Shown: piece after piece, positions 17,591-27,471 of the stretch
Layout of the letters: each line of letters starts with the position of its first letter
Position numbering within the stretch: the first letter of the stretch is position 1
Source: Stieleria sp. JC731
Lineage (GTDB): Bacteria > Planctomycetota > Planctomycetia > Pirellulales > Pirellulaceae
Direction of reading: 5' to 3'
Length of the DNA stretch: 64,000 bases
Assembly (NCBI RefSeq): GCF_020966635.1
Contig: NZ_JAJKFQ010000001.1
Coordinates: forward strand, 62,001-126,000
The notes under the pieces: model-generated
What the model was told of the DNA's origin: nothing
Database searches by the model: none
The model's input: only the letters and a program-made list of their open reading frames with translations
Program-made: the position numbers and the translations under genes

Positions 17591-19201
17591 CTATTGCTTG
17601 GGGCGGATGTTGGTTTGAGCTCCACCACTGGCCCACGTTTCGTCGCCTTTGACATGAACTCGAACGGCGATCATTCCGGGTTCGGGGTCAACCAACGGGA
17701 TTGTCAGTGTGGTGGTTTCGCCAGCCTGAACGAGGAGTGTTTGTTGGGCAAGGGTGACGCGGTTGGGGTCTCGGGCCGTTTGACCCGGTTTAGGACGCGG
17801 CCCTTGGCCAAGCGGATGATCCAGCATGACCGCGCACTCACCATCAATCGGGCTCGTTACTGTCACCGAAATGGGCGCGCCGAAATCGAATCCTGTTTCC
17901 GTGACCACTTTTGCGGCCAGCGGCGGATGCATTTTCAGCAGCGGATCGCCCAGCAATCCGTACAGCGCGGCGTGTTCGAGCCTTTCGTCAGAAAGTTTAG
18001 TACCCGCTGGGCTAACAAGCATCGCGATCGAGTCCACCAGGGTCCTGAAGTGTGATTTTTCGTCGTTGTCGTCGGCTTCGAGTCGTTGTTTGGCCGCTAA
18101 GAAAGCTTCGCCGAGTGTCTCCGCAGGCGCCGAATCAACCGCTTTCCCATCAATGACACGCGAAGTTCCATAGATCGAATCGATCAGCCCAAGAGTTAGT
18201 ATTGTATTGCCATATGGCATCGTCACCCTGTTTCCAGCGATGACGGCGATCGGCCCGCATTGGTGCATTAACAAACGTTCCGAAAAGCTTTCGACACCTG
18301 CATCGATCGCGCCGGTGAAGCAGCAAAGCAGAAGTGCGATTGGGGCGTTGCCCGGATCGCATTGCAGGTTCGCGACCGAGTTCTTATCGAGCACAGGGAT
18401 ACCGGAAGGACCCGATGGGACTCGGTCGAGTTGTTCGACCATTCCGTGCCCGGCATAAACCCAAAAGCGGCAACCGCCCGCATAGCGTTCAGTGACCGAT
18501 TCAGTAAATCGTTTGCGGGGATAGAACAAATGCCCTGGGCTTCCAAAGGCAACTGATGTTTGCACTGGCATCGGCAAGGATGCGGTGACGATCATTCGAG
18601 TGACGGATTCGATCGCGGCATCGGCTAGCATGCCGAACCCACCGACTCCGCCGACCAACTGAACTTGTCGACGCCAATCGGAGAAGTTACGACTGTTTTC
18701 GTAGGCTTTGATCCGTTCGGTAAACGAACGCAGTTGGTCTCCGGTGCGGACAGGTAGACGGCCGACGGCGATGTCGGTCTTTCCGTCTTGGTCGATGTCA
18801 CCGTAGGGATGATCGGTTGCCATTGACGGAGTGCTGCCGAACTTCGCCGACACTGTGGTGGCGACATAGTGCATTGGGACTTGTGTATCGACATCGCATG
18901 GTAGCCCAATCACTGGGGCATCACCGATCAAGACAATGGCGTGATCCGACGGACGCGCGTTGTCCTGGATGGACTTTTGCAATGCCGCGGCGCTCGATTC
19001 CGATTCGATCAGACGGACGTCGATCGCTTGACCCTTTCGATACTGAATCCATGAATTCAATGCGTCTCGAAAGTCGTTGGGGCAGACGACCAGGACCGAC
19101 GTTTTTTCGATTTGATCCTGCGAAAAGGCTTGTCCATTGCCGAACGCCAGAAAGATCAATAGCGTCACCCACACGCTTTGCAAGCACTTCCTGAAGGCCA
19201 T
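17591..19201 (-). CDS. Secreted peptidase C25 (gingipain)-like cysteine protease
   Basis: 536 residues from ATG at 19201, which begins a good signal peptide (MAFRKCLQ, then VTLLIFLAFGNGQAFSQ); an in-frame ATG at 19285 would add 28 residues ahead of it. The body has the caspase-like C25 pattern: VLVVCPNDFRDAL, IVLIGD, DIAVGRLPVR, a catalytic His at about residue 252 in VYAGHGM, and a Cys at about 294 in LLLCCFTGAID. An Ig-like beta C-terminal region (about 440-536) with GAPISVTVTSP follows. Cleavage after Arg or Lys cannot be decided from sequence. The gingipain-like activity is family inference; the residues themselves are seen. Confidence 0.82.
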   Translation of the reverse strand: MAFRKCLQSVWVTLLIFLAFGNGQAFSQDQIEKTSVLVVCPNDFRDALNSWIQYRKGQAIDVRLIESESSAAALQKSIQDNARPSDHAIVLIGDAPVIGLPCDVDTQVPMHYVATTVSAKFGSTPSMATDHPYGDIDQDGKTDIAVGRLPVRTGDQLRSFTERIKAYENSRNFSDWRRQVQLVGGVGGFGMLADAAIESVTRMIVTASLPMPVQTSVAFGSPGHLFYPRKRFTESVTERYAGGCRFWVYAGHGMVEQLDRVPSGPSGIPVLDKNSVANLQCDPGNAPIALLLCCFTGAIDAGVESFSERLLMHQCGPIAVIAGNRVTMPYGNTILTLGLIDSIYGTSRVIDGKAVDSAPAETLGEAFLAAKQRLEADDNDEKSHFRTLVDSIAMLVSPAGTKLSDERLEHAALYGLLGDPLLKMHPPLAAKVVTETGFDFGAPISVTVTSPIDGECAVMLDHPLGQGPRPKPGQTARDPNRVTLAQQTLLVQAGETTTLTIPLVDPEPGMIAVRVHVKGDETWASGGAQTNIRPKQ

Positions 19202-19428
19202 CTTGGGTGAAGACCAGCCGAGCAAAGGTTCAAGTGCCACCGTTTTTCGGCGGCAATTCAATAGGGTCGTTGGTATTCGAGACATCTTTTGCGGCTCAGC
19301 GAATTCTAAATTGGAATCAGCTTCAGGAATCGATAGCCAATTGCTAGATTGAAGGTCGCATCAACTTTCAGTGACGGGATACTCCGTTAGAAGTATCTCA
19401 ACGGATTTTCTCTACTGGCACCAGACCA

Positions 19429-20508
19429 ATGTCGACCGAATCAACTCCAGGCAGTGTCTCCAGCGACAAGGCGTCCGCGGGAAGCGGATCGGAGCGATCA
19501 CGGCATTTGCCTCGTCTTGCCATCACCGTGGGGGATGTCGCGGGCGTCGGCCCGGAGTTGGCATTGAAATGTGCCGCGGATGCATCGGTGGTTGAACGTT
19601 GCCAACCCATTCTAATCGGTCCGGTCGAACCGCTGAAACAAGTCGCCGCGCGATTGAGCCTTTCACTACCCGAAGTCGTCGATCTTCAATCATTGCAATC
19701 AGGCGGCGTGAAATCCGGAGCGTTGCTACTGCCGTGTGGTGAGGTTGCGTCGGATTCTTTCCAGCCGGGGCAGTTTTCGGCGGCGACGGGGCGTGCGTCA
19801 TTTGTGGCGGTGGAGCTGGCGATTGAACAGACCATGGCGGGCACGTTTGATGCGATCGTCACGGGACCGATTCAGAAAGAAGCTTGGCACGCCGCAGAAA
19901 CAGGCTACTTGGGCCATACGGAGTTGCTTGCCGACAAAACTGAGACGACTGATTACTGCATGATGCTTTCAGGCGAAGCTTGCTCAACCGTCTTGGCAAC
20001 GATCCATCTACCACTCATCGATGCGATAAAGAATCTGTCGATCGAACAAATAAAACGAGCCATCGTCCACGGCGGAAACGCCATGGAAAAACGACACGCT
20101 CGACCCCCACGAGTGGCCGTGCTGGGGCTGAATCCACACGCTGGTGAAGGTGGGCTGCTAAGTCATGGTGAAGAAGAAACGTTGATCCGCCCGGCAATTG
20201 AATCGGTTCAAAGATGGCTATCGCAGCAGGGGAAAAACTGGGAGATCATCGGCCCCCTGCCACCGGATACCGCATTCACGCCAGCGATGAGAGACGCGAC
20301 CGACGTGCATGTCTGCATGTATCACGATCAGGGGCTCATCCCGCTAAAGGCATTGTCGTTTGATGATGCGGTGAACGTGACCTTGGGTTTACCTATTGTC
20401 CGCACCAGCGTTGATCATGGAACGGCCATGGATTTAGCTTGGAAAGGCGTTGCCAAGACCGGCAGCATGCTTTCGGCGATCGCGATGGCGATTGATCTAG
20501 GCCGCTAG
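19429..20508 (+). CDS. pdxA: 4-hydroxythreonine-4-phosphate dehydrogenase
   Basis: 359 residues, a little longer than typical PdxA because of about 28 extra Ser-rich N-terminal residues. It oxidises 4-phosphohydroxy-L-threonine with NAD(P)+ in the DXP-dependent route to pyridoxal phosphate, with a divalent metal in the active site. ITVGDVAGVGPEL at the start, GPIQKEAWH, GHTELLAD and VCMYHDQGLIPLK carry the family's conserved substrate and metal-binding residues, including the metal-binding His of YHDQG. No other pdx gene adjoins it. ATG at 19429 has no strong ribosome binding site. Confidence 0.93.
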   Translation: MSTESTPGSVSSDKASAGSGSERSRHLPRLAITVGDVAGVGPELALKCAADASVVERCQPILIGPVEPLKQVAARLSLSLPEVVDLQSLQSGGVKSGALLLPCGEVASDSFQPGQFSAATGRASFVAVELAIEQTMAGTFDAIVTGPIQKEAWHAAETGYLGHTELLADKTETTDYCMMLSGEACSTVLATIHLPLIDAIKNLSIEQIKRAIVHGGNAMEKRHARPPRVAVLGLNPHAGEGGLLSHGEEETLIRPAIESVQRWLSQQGKNWEIIGPLPPDTAFTPAMRDATDVHVCMYHDQGLIPLKALSFDDAVNVTLGLPIVRTSVDHGTAMDLAWKGVAKTGSMLSAIAMAIDLGR

Positions 20509-20636
20509 ACGCCAGCCTTGATGCTCTGGATCTTGGCGACGACGGGACAAAGACAGGCGGCCGACCATTGCCCGTATCTGGCTGCGGTACAATGGCGGAT
20601 CTTTCCTAATCGCTGCCTCTCGTCACACAAGATTCG

Positions 20637-22439
20637 ATGTCACTCGGCCAGAACTTTCAAGTCAATTTGAGCGGTGTGATTCGTCTGCTTTCTGATCACC
20701 TCTACGGTGGTCCAGAAGTCTACGCTCGTGAACTGCTTCAAAATGGTGTCGACGCGATCACGGCGCGACGTTTACTGGAACCCGATCATCAGGGCATGAT
20801 TCGAGTCGAAGTGATCGAGTCTGAAGGCGCGATGACAATTTTGGTCGAAGACAACGGCATTGGCTTGACCGAGGATGAGGTGCATCAGTTTCTTGCGACC
20901 ATTGGGCAGTCTTCCAAGTCCAATGATTTTTCAAGAGACGACTTCATTGGGCAATTTGGAATCGGGTTGTTGTCCGCATTTGTCGTTTCCGATGAGATCA
21001 CCGTCATTACTCAATCGGCCAAGGAAGCCAACTCGGCAGTCGAATGGAAGGGGCGTGTCGATGGAACTTATTCGGTTCGAAAGCTGGAGCAGACGCTGAC
21101 ACCAGGCACCCGGGTTTATCTTCGTGCCAAAGAGGGTAAGGAAGTCTTTTTCGACGCGGAGAAAGTCAAAGACTTGCTGAGCTACTACGGTCATCATCTG
21201 CCACATAAGATCGAATTGGAAGCAGGTGGTGTTATCCATGAAATCAACGAGCCCGCGCCATGGGACAGCGCGTCGAGCAGGGTGACCGACGCGCAGCTGC
21301 TCGACTACGGTCGCGAAGTATTTGGTATCGATTTTCTTGATGCGATCGAATTGCAAAGCGAATCCGGCGGCGTTTCCGGAGTGGCTTACATCCTGCCGTT
21401 TGCAGTCAGTCCTGCGTCTCGTCAATCGCATCGAGTCTATCTAAAACGAATGCTGTTGTCTGAGTCGGTGGAAGGCCTTGTTCCGGACTGGGCATTCTTT
21501 ATTCGTTGTGTTGTCAACTCGAATCGGCTTCGGCCCAATGCCGCACGTGAAGCATTCTATGAAGATGACTTGCTGGAACAGACGAGGGCCGAAATTGGTC
21601 GCTGTCTCAAAGAACACCTGAAACAGCTATCCCAAAGTCATCGAGAAAAGCTCGACCAAATTATCCGACTGCACTACCTACCGATCAAAGCACTGGCGGT
21701 GGAGGACGAAGAATTTTTCCGCCTGTTTATCGATTGGTTGCCGTTCGAAACATCCATCGGTTCGGTAACCTTGGATGAATTCTATCGCGAGCAGCCACTG
21801 GGCGAGAAAACGCTGATTCGATATGTCCGAGACTTTGATCAGTTTCGGCAAATTGCCAGTGTCGCCGGTGCCCAGAACCTTTGCGTTTTCAATGGCGGGT
21901 ACACGTACGACGCAGATCTATTGGATTTGGTGTCTCAGGAGTTTCCAGGACGCGATGTCAAGGCGATCGATGCGACGGATCTGATTCAAAACTTCCAAGA
22001 GCTGACTTTGGATGAGCAGCAGGAAATTTTTGATCTCGTGAAGCTAGCCGACGTCGTACTGCAGAAATACAAGTGCTCGGCTGAAGCCAGGAAGTTTGAT
22101 CCGGATGAACTTCCGACGTTGTATACCGCCAGCGAAACGGCAACGTTTCTTCGGACCGTCGATCAATCGAAAGAAGAGGCTGACGAGATGTGGGGTGGGA
22201 TCCTGGACAATGTGGCTGAAGCCGTTGGAAACGATGGTTATGCCCAATTAGTTCTGAACTACCGCAATCCATTGGTCAGGAAGCTTATCGAGATTAAAGA
22301 TCGGGCGCTGCTGAAACGAATCATCGAAATCCTCTATCTGCAGTCACTGTTATTGGGGCACTATCCGTTGTCGACATCCGAGAGAACCATTCTGGGCGAC
22401 GGGTTGTTGGGTTTGATCGAACACTTCTTGGGAGAGTAG
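20637..22439 (+). CDS. Hsp90-family (HtpG-like) chaperone ATPase
   Basis: 600 residues. The GHKL ATPase motifs of Hsp90 are in place: ARELLQNGVDAI (Glu and Asn of the ATP site), DNGIGLT, and GQFGIGLLSAFVV for the glycine-rich lid. The middle region has VNSNRLRPNAAREAFY, matching the client/arginine-switch segment of HtpG. Compared with canonical HtpG (about 620-630) the sequence is divergent, with RELLQNGVDAI replacing RELISNASDA. An Hsp90 sub-family paralogue is the best call. It is 2 nt upstream of a helical repeat protein, suggesting a coupled pair. Confidence 0.88.
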   Translation: MSLGQNFQVNLSGVIRLLSDHLYGGPEVYARELLQNGVDAITARRLLEPDHQGMIRVEVIESEGAMTILVEDNGIGLTEDEVHQFLATIGQSSKSNDFSRDDFIGQFGIGLLSAFVVSDEITVITQSAKEANSAVEWKGRVDGTYSVRKLEQTLTPGTRVYLRAKEGKEVFFDAEKVKDLLSYYGHHLPHKIELEAGGVIHEINEPAPWDSASSRVTDAQLLDYGREVFGIDFLDAIELQSESGGVSGVAYILPFAVSPASRQSHRVYLKRMLLSESVEGLVPDWAFFIRCVVNSNRLRPNAAREAFYEDDLLEQTRAEIGRCLKEHLKQLSQSHREKLDQIIRLHYLPIKALAVEDEEFFRLFIDWLPFETSIGSVTLDEFYREQPLGEKTLIRYVRDFDQFRQIASVAGAQNLCVFNGGYTYDADLLDLVSQEFPGRDVKAIDATDLIQNFQELTLDEQQEIFDLVKLADVVLQKYKCSAEARKFDPDELPTLYTASETATFLRTVDQSKEEADEMWGGILDNVAEAVGNDGYAQLVLNYRNPLVRKLIEIKDRALLKRIIEILYLQSLLLGHYPLSTSERTILGDGLLGLIEHFLGE

Positions 22440-22441
22440 CC

Positions 22442-23518
22442 ATGAGTTCTGATTACAACGAGCTTTTCCAGCGTCTGTACCAAGCCTCTGGACGTGAAAT
22501 GTTAGCGGTCTACGAGGAATTGATTCGCTTGGCCGATGCCAACAAGGATCTCGAATCGGCGTACGAGTTCCGCCGCCAGTATTCCGCGTCGGCCTGTGAG
22601 GAAGGCTTTCCAGAAAAAGGCATTGTCGCGTTTTCATGGTGTTTGACTCAGCTTGATAAAGATCCTGAGCTTGATGATCCGTATGACTTAATATGGCAAT
22701 ACAAAGTCATTTTGGAGTTGATCCCGATCTTTGAAACGGTCACCCGTGATCAGATCACCAAGATGCAAGAAGACATGGCCAAGCGTTTGGAATTCTTGGG
22801 TGAATCAGAGCGAACGGCGCACTACTATCGATCGTGGAATCTGATGCGCATGGGTGACTATGAAAAGGCATCCGAATACCAGGACGCCTATATGGCTATG
22901 AAGCGATCGGATATGTCCGATTGCGATGCCTGCGAGCGAGATCGACAAGTCGAACTGATGGTGCGAATGCATCGTGATGAAGATGCGTTGAAGCTTGGCA
23001 AGTCCATCATGTCGGGGCGTATGCGATGTGGTGAAGTCCCGGAATTTACCAACGGGCATCTGGTCAAATCGCTGGCCCGACTTGGAAAGGAAAACGAAGC
23101 GACTGAGCGCGCCGAGGCCGGCTACAAGTTAATTCGCAGGGATCGCAAATACCTTGGAACGATTGGCGATCTGATGCTGATTACCACCCGCAATCGGAAT
23201 TTCGATGTGGGGGTTCGTCAGGTCACCAAGCACCTGCCGTGGGTCGTTGATTGTGCCGCAGGCGAGCTAAAGTTTCGATTCCTTGATGCAGTTGCGCTCT
23301 TTCTGGAGGCTCTGGCGGCAGAGAAACCGAAGCCTAAAAAAATGCGGATTCCGCCCGAATTGGGATGCCATCGCGACAGCGATACCTACGACATCAAAGA
23401 GTTGTCCGGCTGGTTTGCCAGTGAAGCCCAGCGATACGCCGATCGGTTCAACAGCCGGAACGGCAATCAAAGGTACGATGAAATCCGGCGAGACAATCGT
23501 GAGATCGCGAACATGTAA
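22442..23518 (+). CDS. Helical-repeat (TPR-like) protein paired with the Hsp90-like ATPase
   Basis: 358 residues, ATG two bases after the stop of the Hsp90-like gene. The sequence is almost entirely amphipathic helices with TPR-like periodicity (YNELFQRLYQASGREML, YEKASEYQDAYMAMKR, NEATERAEAGYKLI). It has a Cys pair (CDAC) near residue 160, possibly a metal site. No enzymatic motif was found. Proximity and the known affinity of Hsp90 for TPR co-chaperones suggest it presents clients to the neighbour; that is inference. Confidence 0.75.
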   Translation: MSSDYNELFQRLYQASGREMLAVYEELIRLADANKDLESAYEFRRQYSASACEEGFPEKGIVAFSWCLTQLDKDPELDDPYDLIWQYKVILELIPIFETVTRDQITKMQEDMAKRLEFLGESERTAHYYRSWNLMRMGDYEKASEYQDAYMAMKRSDMSDCDACERDRQVELMVRMHRDEDALKLGKSIMSGRMRCGEVPEFTNGHLVKSLARLGKENEATERAEAGYKLIRRDRKYLGTIGDLMLITTRNRNFDVGVRQVTKHLPWVVDCAAGELKFRFLDAVALFLEALAAEKPKPKKMRIPPELGCHRDSDTYDIKELSGWFASEAQRYADRFNSRNGNQRYDEIRRDNREIANM

Positions 23519-23831
23519 TGGGCCTGTCTTGCTCGGGGATCCTGCTTGGGGTTCATTGAAAAGCACCGAAAGGGGTTCGGCTGCCAATCGAGTTGCTGGC
23601 CAGGGCGGGAGTTCGATCGTCAGAATGCAAATTCGATGGTAAATCGGTGTCAAAGTGGCACTGGAAAGACAAGTGAAGGCGCGGCTGGTGGCTACAGCAT
23701 CTCTGGCGAGATTTCTGTCTGGCGAATAGCATGCGTGGAACGTTGGATTCTTATAGGCTGAATCCACACGCATCTTTTGAAACAAAACCGGTTCTTCACC
23801 GTGGATTTTGGATACCAAGTTTTAGCTAGTC
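23519..23831. other. Intergenic region, nothing recognised
   Basis: About 313 bases between the helical-repeat gene and the membrane protein. Open frames here have no start context or domains. No T-run hairpin, tRNA or REP motif was identified. Confidence 0.4.
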
Positions 23832-25481
23832 ATGGATTGCGACAGCAATAAACCGAGTCGATTCATTTCAGCGATTGAGCTGCTCGCGCTGCTCGCTCTG
23901 TTTTTCGTGTATGCCGGCGATCTTCCACCGTCGGTCAATGAAGCCCATTATCTGGTGAAGGCGAAAAACTATTGGGACCCCACGTTCGCCTCGACCGACC
24001 TGTTTGCATCGTCAGGGAAGGCTCACACAACGTTCTACATCGTCTTCGGTTGGCTAACGAAGTATGTTTCGTTGGAAGCGAGCGCTTGGATTGGCCGTTT
24101 GGTCGGTTGGGGAGTTTTGGCGTGCGGTTTGATCCTCTGTTGTCGACGATTTAAATTGCCAGCCTTCGCATCACTTGGCGTCGCAATCCTTTGGTTGGCC
24201 GGGATCGAACAAGGCAACCTGGCGGGTGAATGGGTCGTTGGTGGGATCGAAGGTAAAGTGCCAGCCTACGGATTCGGCTTGATCGGGATTTCGAAAGTGA
24301 TCCAGCGCAGGTGGTCGATCGCCTGGATCTGGTTTGGCATCGCGTCGGCGTTCCACGTCTTAACCGGCGGATGGTTGGTAGTCGCGTCGATGATCGCTTT
24401 TGCCGCGACTGAAATTCGTGGCAGGGTTGGTACCCGGATTAGCGAAGACGCAAACGGCAATAAGTCGGCTGTTCGCGCCGCCTTCTTTTCGCGCGGACTG
24501 TTTATCGGTGGCGCCATCGCGTTGCTGGGGTTGGTTCCTGCCTTGTACTTGACCATGGCCGCAAGCCCCGAAGAGCGAAACCTTGCCGCGAGAATCTATA
24601 GCTATGTTCGGATTCGGCACCACCTGCTGCCTAACAACTTTCCGGCCCATTGGTTTATCAGGCACGGAATGCTGGTTGCCGGAATGTTTGCTTTGTTCGT
24701 GCTAGGGCGTGCATCGGAAAGCAGGCGACGACTGGGGTGGATCGGGATCGGCGCGAGCACGATTACCGCGACCGGTTTGTTGGTAGGAATGCTGCCACCA
24801 TTCGCGCCTGATTTAGCAGCCAAGTTGCTCCGGTATTATTGGTTTCGGCTTGGTGACGCGATCGTCCCGCTGGTTATTGCGATCATGCTGGTCGATGCGG
24901 CGCGAGGAACATCCTGGCCGCCGGAATTGCAAAAAGGTTTACGTCTTGTTGCTGCTGGTGCGTTGTTGATTGGGACTTTGGTGGTCGGTGAATCATCATT
25001 AGCAAGGCTAAGTCTCGGGTTGCCCGGTTCTGCCAGTCACCGCTTATTAGGGCTAGAACCAAACGCTCCGGTTCATCGACAGCAGAAGAGTTTTCACGAT
25101 TGGGTGGCAGTTTGCCGATGGGCGCGAACCTCAACACCGATCGATGAGGTCTTTTTGACACCGCGTCATCAACAGACTTTCAAGTGGTATTCGGGGCGCG
25201 GGGAAGTCGTCAATTGGAAAGATGTGCCCCAAGATGCAAAGTCGTTGATCGAATGGCTCGATAGATTTGAAGATGTATTTCCAAAGCAGGTCGGAGAAAT
25301 TTCGATCAATGCGATGCGAGTCCCAATCAATTATTCAAAGCTGCGTCATTATCGCGATCGCTATGGAGTTCGCTTCATGGTTGTGGACAACCGTATCGCT
25401 GAATCGGTTCCATTGGCGAAAATCTATCCTGTTGGGAGCCAGCAGAATGAAACTTATAGTGTTTATGAATTACCATATTGA
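23832..25481 (+). CDS. Polytopic membrane protein, DUF6798-like
   Basis: 549 residues with about ten predicted membrane helices between residues 10 and 385, then a soluble C-terminal domain (about 400-549). Motifs such as LPPSVNEAHYLVKAKNYWDP and the late DEVFLTPRHQQTFKWYSGR resemble the DUF6798 family found in planctomycetes, with an outward loop and a C-terminal soluble part. The overall plan is like GT-C glycosyltransferases, but no Asp-rich catalytic pair can be assigned confidently. ATG at 23832. Its role is unknown; it precedes the MoxR cassette but the gap of 61 bases leaves co-transcription open. Confidence 0.7.
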   Translation: MDCDSNKPSRFISAIELLALLALFFVYAGDLPPSVNEAHYLVKAKNYWDPTFASTDLFASSGKAHTTFYIVFGWLTKYVSLEASAWIGRLVGWGVLACGLILCCRRFKLPAFASLGVAILWLAGIEQGNLAGEWVVGGIEGKVPAYGFGLIGISKVIQRRWSIAWIWFGIASAFHVLTGGWLVVASMIAFAATEIRGRVGTRISEDANGNKSAVRAAFFSRGLFIGGAIALLGLVPALYLTMAASPEERNLAARIYSYVRIRHHLLPNNFPAHWFIRHGMLVAGMFALFVLGRASESRRRLGWIGIGASTITATGLLVGMLPPFAPDLAAKLLRYYWFRLGDAIVPLVIAIMLVDAARGTSWPPELQKGLRLVAAGALLIGTLVVGESSLARLSLGLPGSASHRLLGLEPNAPVHRQQKSFHDWVAVCRWARTSTPIDEVFLTPRHQQTFKWYSGRGEVVNWKDVPQDAKSLIEWLDRFEDVFPKQVGEISINAMRVPINYSKLRHYRDRYGVRFMVVDNRIAESVPLAKIYPVGSQQNETYSVYELPY

Positions 25482-25542
25482 TTGCAGTTGGGGAAAGTGA
25501 ACGTAGCAAAGAAACGGGTAAGCTTGGGTTGATTGTTTGACG

Positions 25543-26166
25543 ATGGATTCCGATGCTCCTTTGGCCGATTTTTTACGCGACCTCTTTACAGAAGGCAGGG
25601 CGAGAACGCGCGGAGGCTTGCATCTAGAGCGTGCGGATCAAAACGATAGACAGCTCGCTGCTGAGGTTTTGACAAAAGCGTCCATCACCGCCGCATGGGA
25701 AGCACCGGGCAATGCTCCAGGATTTCGTCTAGAAGCAGCGATGTGGGCGGCGGAAGCTTTCGCGTGGGCATGCGGGATGTTGATCGACCGAGCCGAAACC
25801 ATGACCGAGATGCCCGGATGGTTGGCTGAACTGACGCCCCAACCGCGATCGGTCGAGGAACACTGGTCGGTCGATCTTGTGTTTCGTTTTGGGTTTGACT
25901 TGGTGAAACGCTCGGAAAGTATTTCGCTGGACGATGATTTTCATCAAGAATTAATGAAGCTCTTTTCTTTATGGCCCTTGTCGGCTGTGGGGATGAAAAT
26001 AGAGCATGATGAAAACGCTTGTAATATTGTTTTCGCTGATTCTTCACTGCGAAAAATCATGGTTGACCGTGTCCTGCTTCGGCAGGATCCTGGATGGTTA
26101 GCAGACGATCGGCTCAAGGCAGATTATGAGCAAGTCGTAGGCGGGTTCCCGGATTTGAGACCTTAG
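25543..26166 (+). CDS. First protein of a MoxR/bpX cassette, small helical domain protein
   Basis: 207 residues from ATG at 25543; TTG six bases earlier is in frame. No catalytic motif. The sequence is alpha-helical with Trp-rich stretches (ERADQNDRQLAAEVLTKASITAAW, EAAMWAAEAFAWACGML), and resembles the small first component (a bpX-type domain) of MoxR-vWA-beta-propeller ternary systems; I cannot give the domain number with certainty. The next gene begins 10 nt after the stop, so the two should be translated together. Function is inferred from context only. Confidence 0.6.
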   Translation: MDSDAPLADFLRDLFTEGRARTRGGLHLERADQNDRQLAAEVLTKASITAAWEAPGNAPGFRLEAAMWAAEAFAWACGMLIDRAETMTEMPGWLAELTPQPRSVEEHWSVDLVFRFGFDLVKRSESISLDDDFHQELMKLFSLWPLSAVGMKIEHDENACNIVFADSSLRKIMVDRVLLRQDPGWLADDRLKADYEQVVGGFPDLRP

Positions 26167-26176
26167 GAAGATTCTG

Positions 26177-27352
26177 ATGACAGATGGTCAACCGCTTGGA
26201 AGCACCGCTTCACTTGCTTCCCGATTGCGCGACAACGTTTTGCAACCGGTGAAAAAAGTTCTGGTCGGCAAAGACGAAATAGTCGAGGTGCTTGGGGTAT
26301 CGTTGGTTGCCGGAGAAAACCTTTTTTTGCTCGGTCCACCCGGAACAGGGAAGAGTGCGTTGGTGAAAGAAGTCGCTTCGCGTCTTTCAGGGAACGCGTT
26401 TGACTATTTGCTAACACGCTTCACCGAACCGAGCGAGTTGTTTGGGCCTTTCGATTTGCGAAAGCTGAAAGACGGTGAACTGGTTACCAACACCGAAGGT
26501 ATGCTTCCCGAGGCTGATTTCGTATTCCTTGATGAGTTGCTTAACGCGAATAGTGCGATCCTAAATAGTTTGCTGTTGGCGCTGAACGAGCGGATTTTCA
26601 GACGAGGAAGACAAACGATTCAGCTGCCGATGTTATTGACTGTCGGTGCGAGCAACCGGCTTCCTGATGATGATGCGCTGGCCGCGTTGTTTGACCGTTT
26701 TCTGTTGCGCGTCGTTTGTGACAATGTCAGCGACGATGGTTTAGAGTCTGTTTTGCAAGCCGGATGGCAGCGTGAGTCTGCCGATCCGCCACCGATCGGA
26801 ATGCCTATCGACGAGTTAAAGGAACTTCGTCAACGGACTTTGCACGTGGATCTTTCGCCGGTACGCGATGCGTATCTAAAGCTCATCCGCAGTTTACGTC
26901 TTGCCGGAATGCCGATCAGCGATCGTCGGGCGGTGCGGTTACAGCGTGTGATTGCCGCAAGTGCCATCTTGTGCGGTAGAGAGTCGGCAGACGTTTCTGA
27001 CCTGTGGATCGTTCGTTATATCTGGGACACGCCTGCCCAGGCGGAGTTGCTGGCGTCGCATATTGATTCGGTATCAGCTGAGCACACATCTGAGTCCGTC
27101 GAACAAGGAATCTCGCGGCATCCGTTATCGCAGATGGATTCAGGCGTCGATCCGGAGACACTGGTCAAGGCGATCGAAATGATCACCGCCGATATTCGAC
27201 ATCCTGCCGCCGCAGATCAATTGTCTTTGTTGGCTGCACGGGTCGAATGGGTCAATAATGAAGTCGCTCGTGACGACCTCCGTCAGCGTATCGGCGATGT
27301 TCGAGAGCAGTTACGAACGTTTGCTTCTGAAGCATCATCTGGAAAAACCTGA
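26177..27352 (+). CDS. MoxR-type AAA+ ATPase
   Basis: 391 residues. Walker A GPPGTGKSALVKE, Walker B FVFLDELLNAN and sensor-like GASNRLPDDDALAALFDRFLLRV are present, so ATP hydrolysis should be intact. After the AAA+ core (about 20-250) comes an alpha-helical lid and C-terminal region, similar to RavA-like MoxR proteins. MoxR ATPases remodel partner proteins, commonly with a von Willebrand A partner. Here the partners are large beta-propeller-type proteins encoded next, which is why the cassette is grouped with MoxR-vWA-bpX systems. ATG at 26177. Confidence 0.9.
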   Translation: MTDGQPLGSTASLASRLRDNVLQPVKKVLVGKDEIVEVLGVSLVAGENLFLLGPPGTGKSALVKEVASRLSGNAFDYLLTRFTEPSELFGPFDLRKLKDGELVTNTEGMLPEADFVFLDELLNANSAILNSLLLALNERIFRRGRQTIQLPMLLTVGASNRLPDDDALAALFDRFLLRVVCDNVSDDGLESVLQAGWQRESADPPPIGMPIDELKELRQRTLHVDLSPVRDAYLKLIRSLRLAGMPISDRRAVRLQRVIAASAILCGRESADVSDLWIVRYIWDTPAQAELLASHIDSVSAEHTSESVEQGISRHPLSQMDSGVDPETLVKAIEMITADIRHPAAADQLSLLAARVEWVNNEVARDDLRQRIGDVREQLRTFASEASSGKT

Positions 27353-27471
27353 GACAGCGAGTCAGTGTGATTGGATAACGCGACGAAACAATAGAACGTC
27401 GTGATCTTGTCATTCGTGAACGCGTATTAAATCACGTTAGGAATTCGGGACTCATTGATTGGACGCGACTT

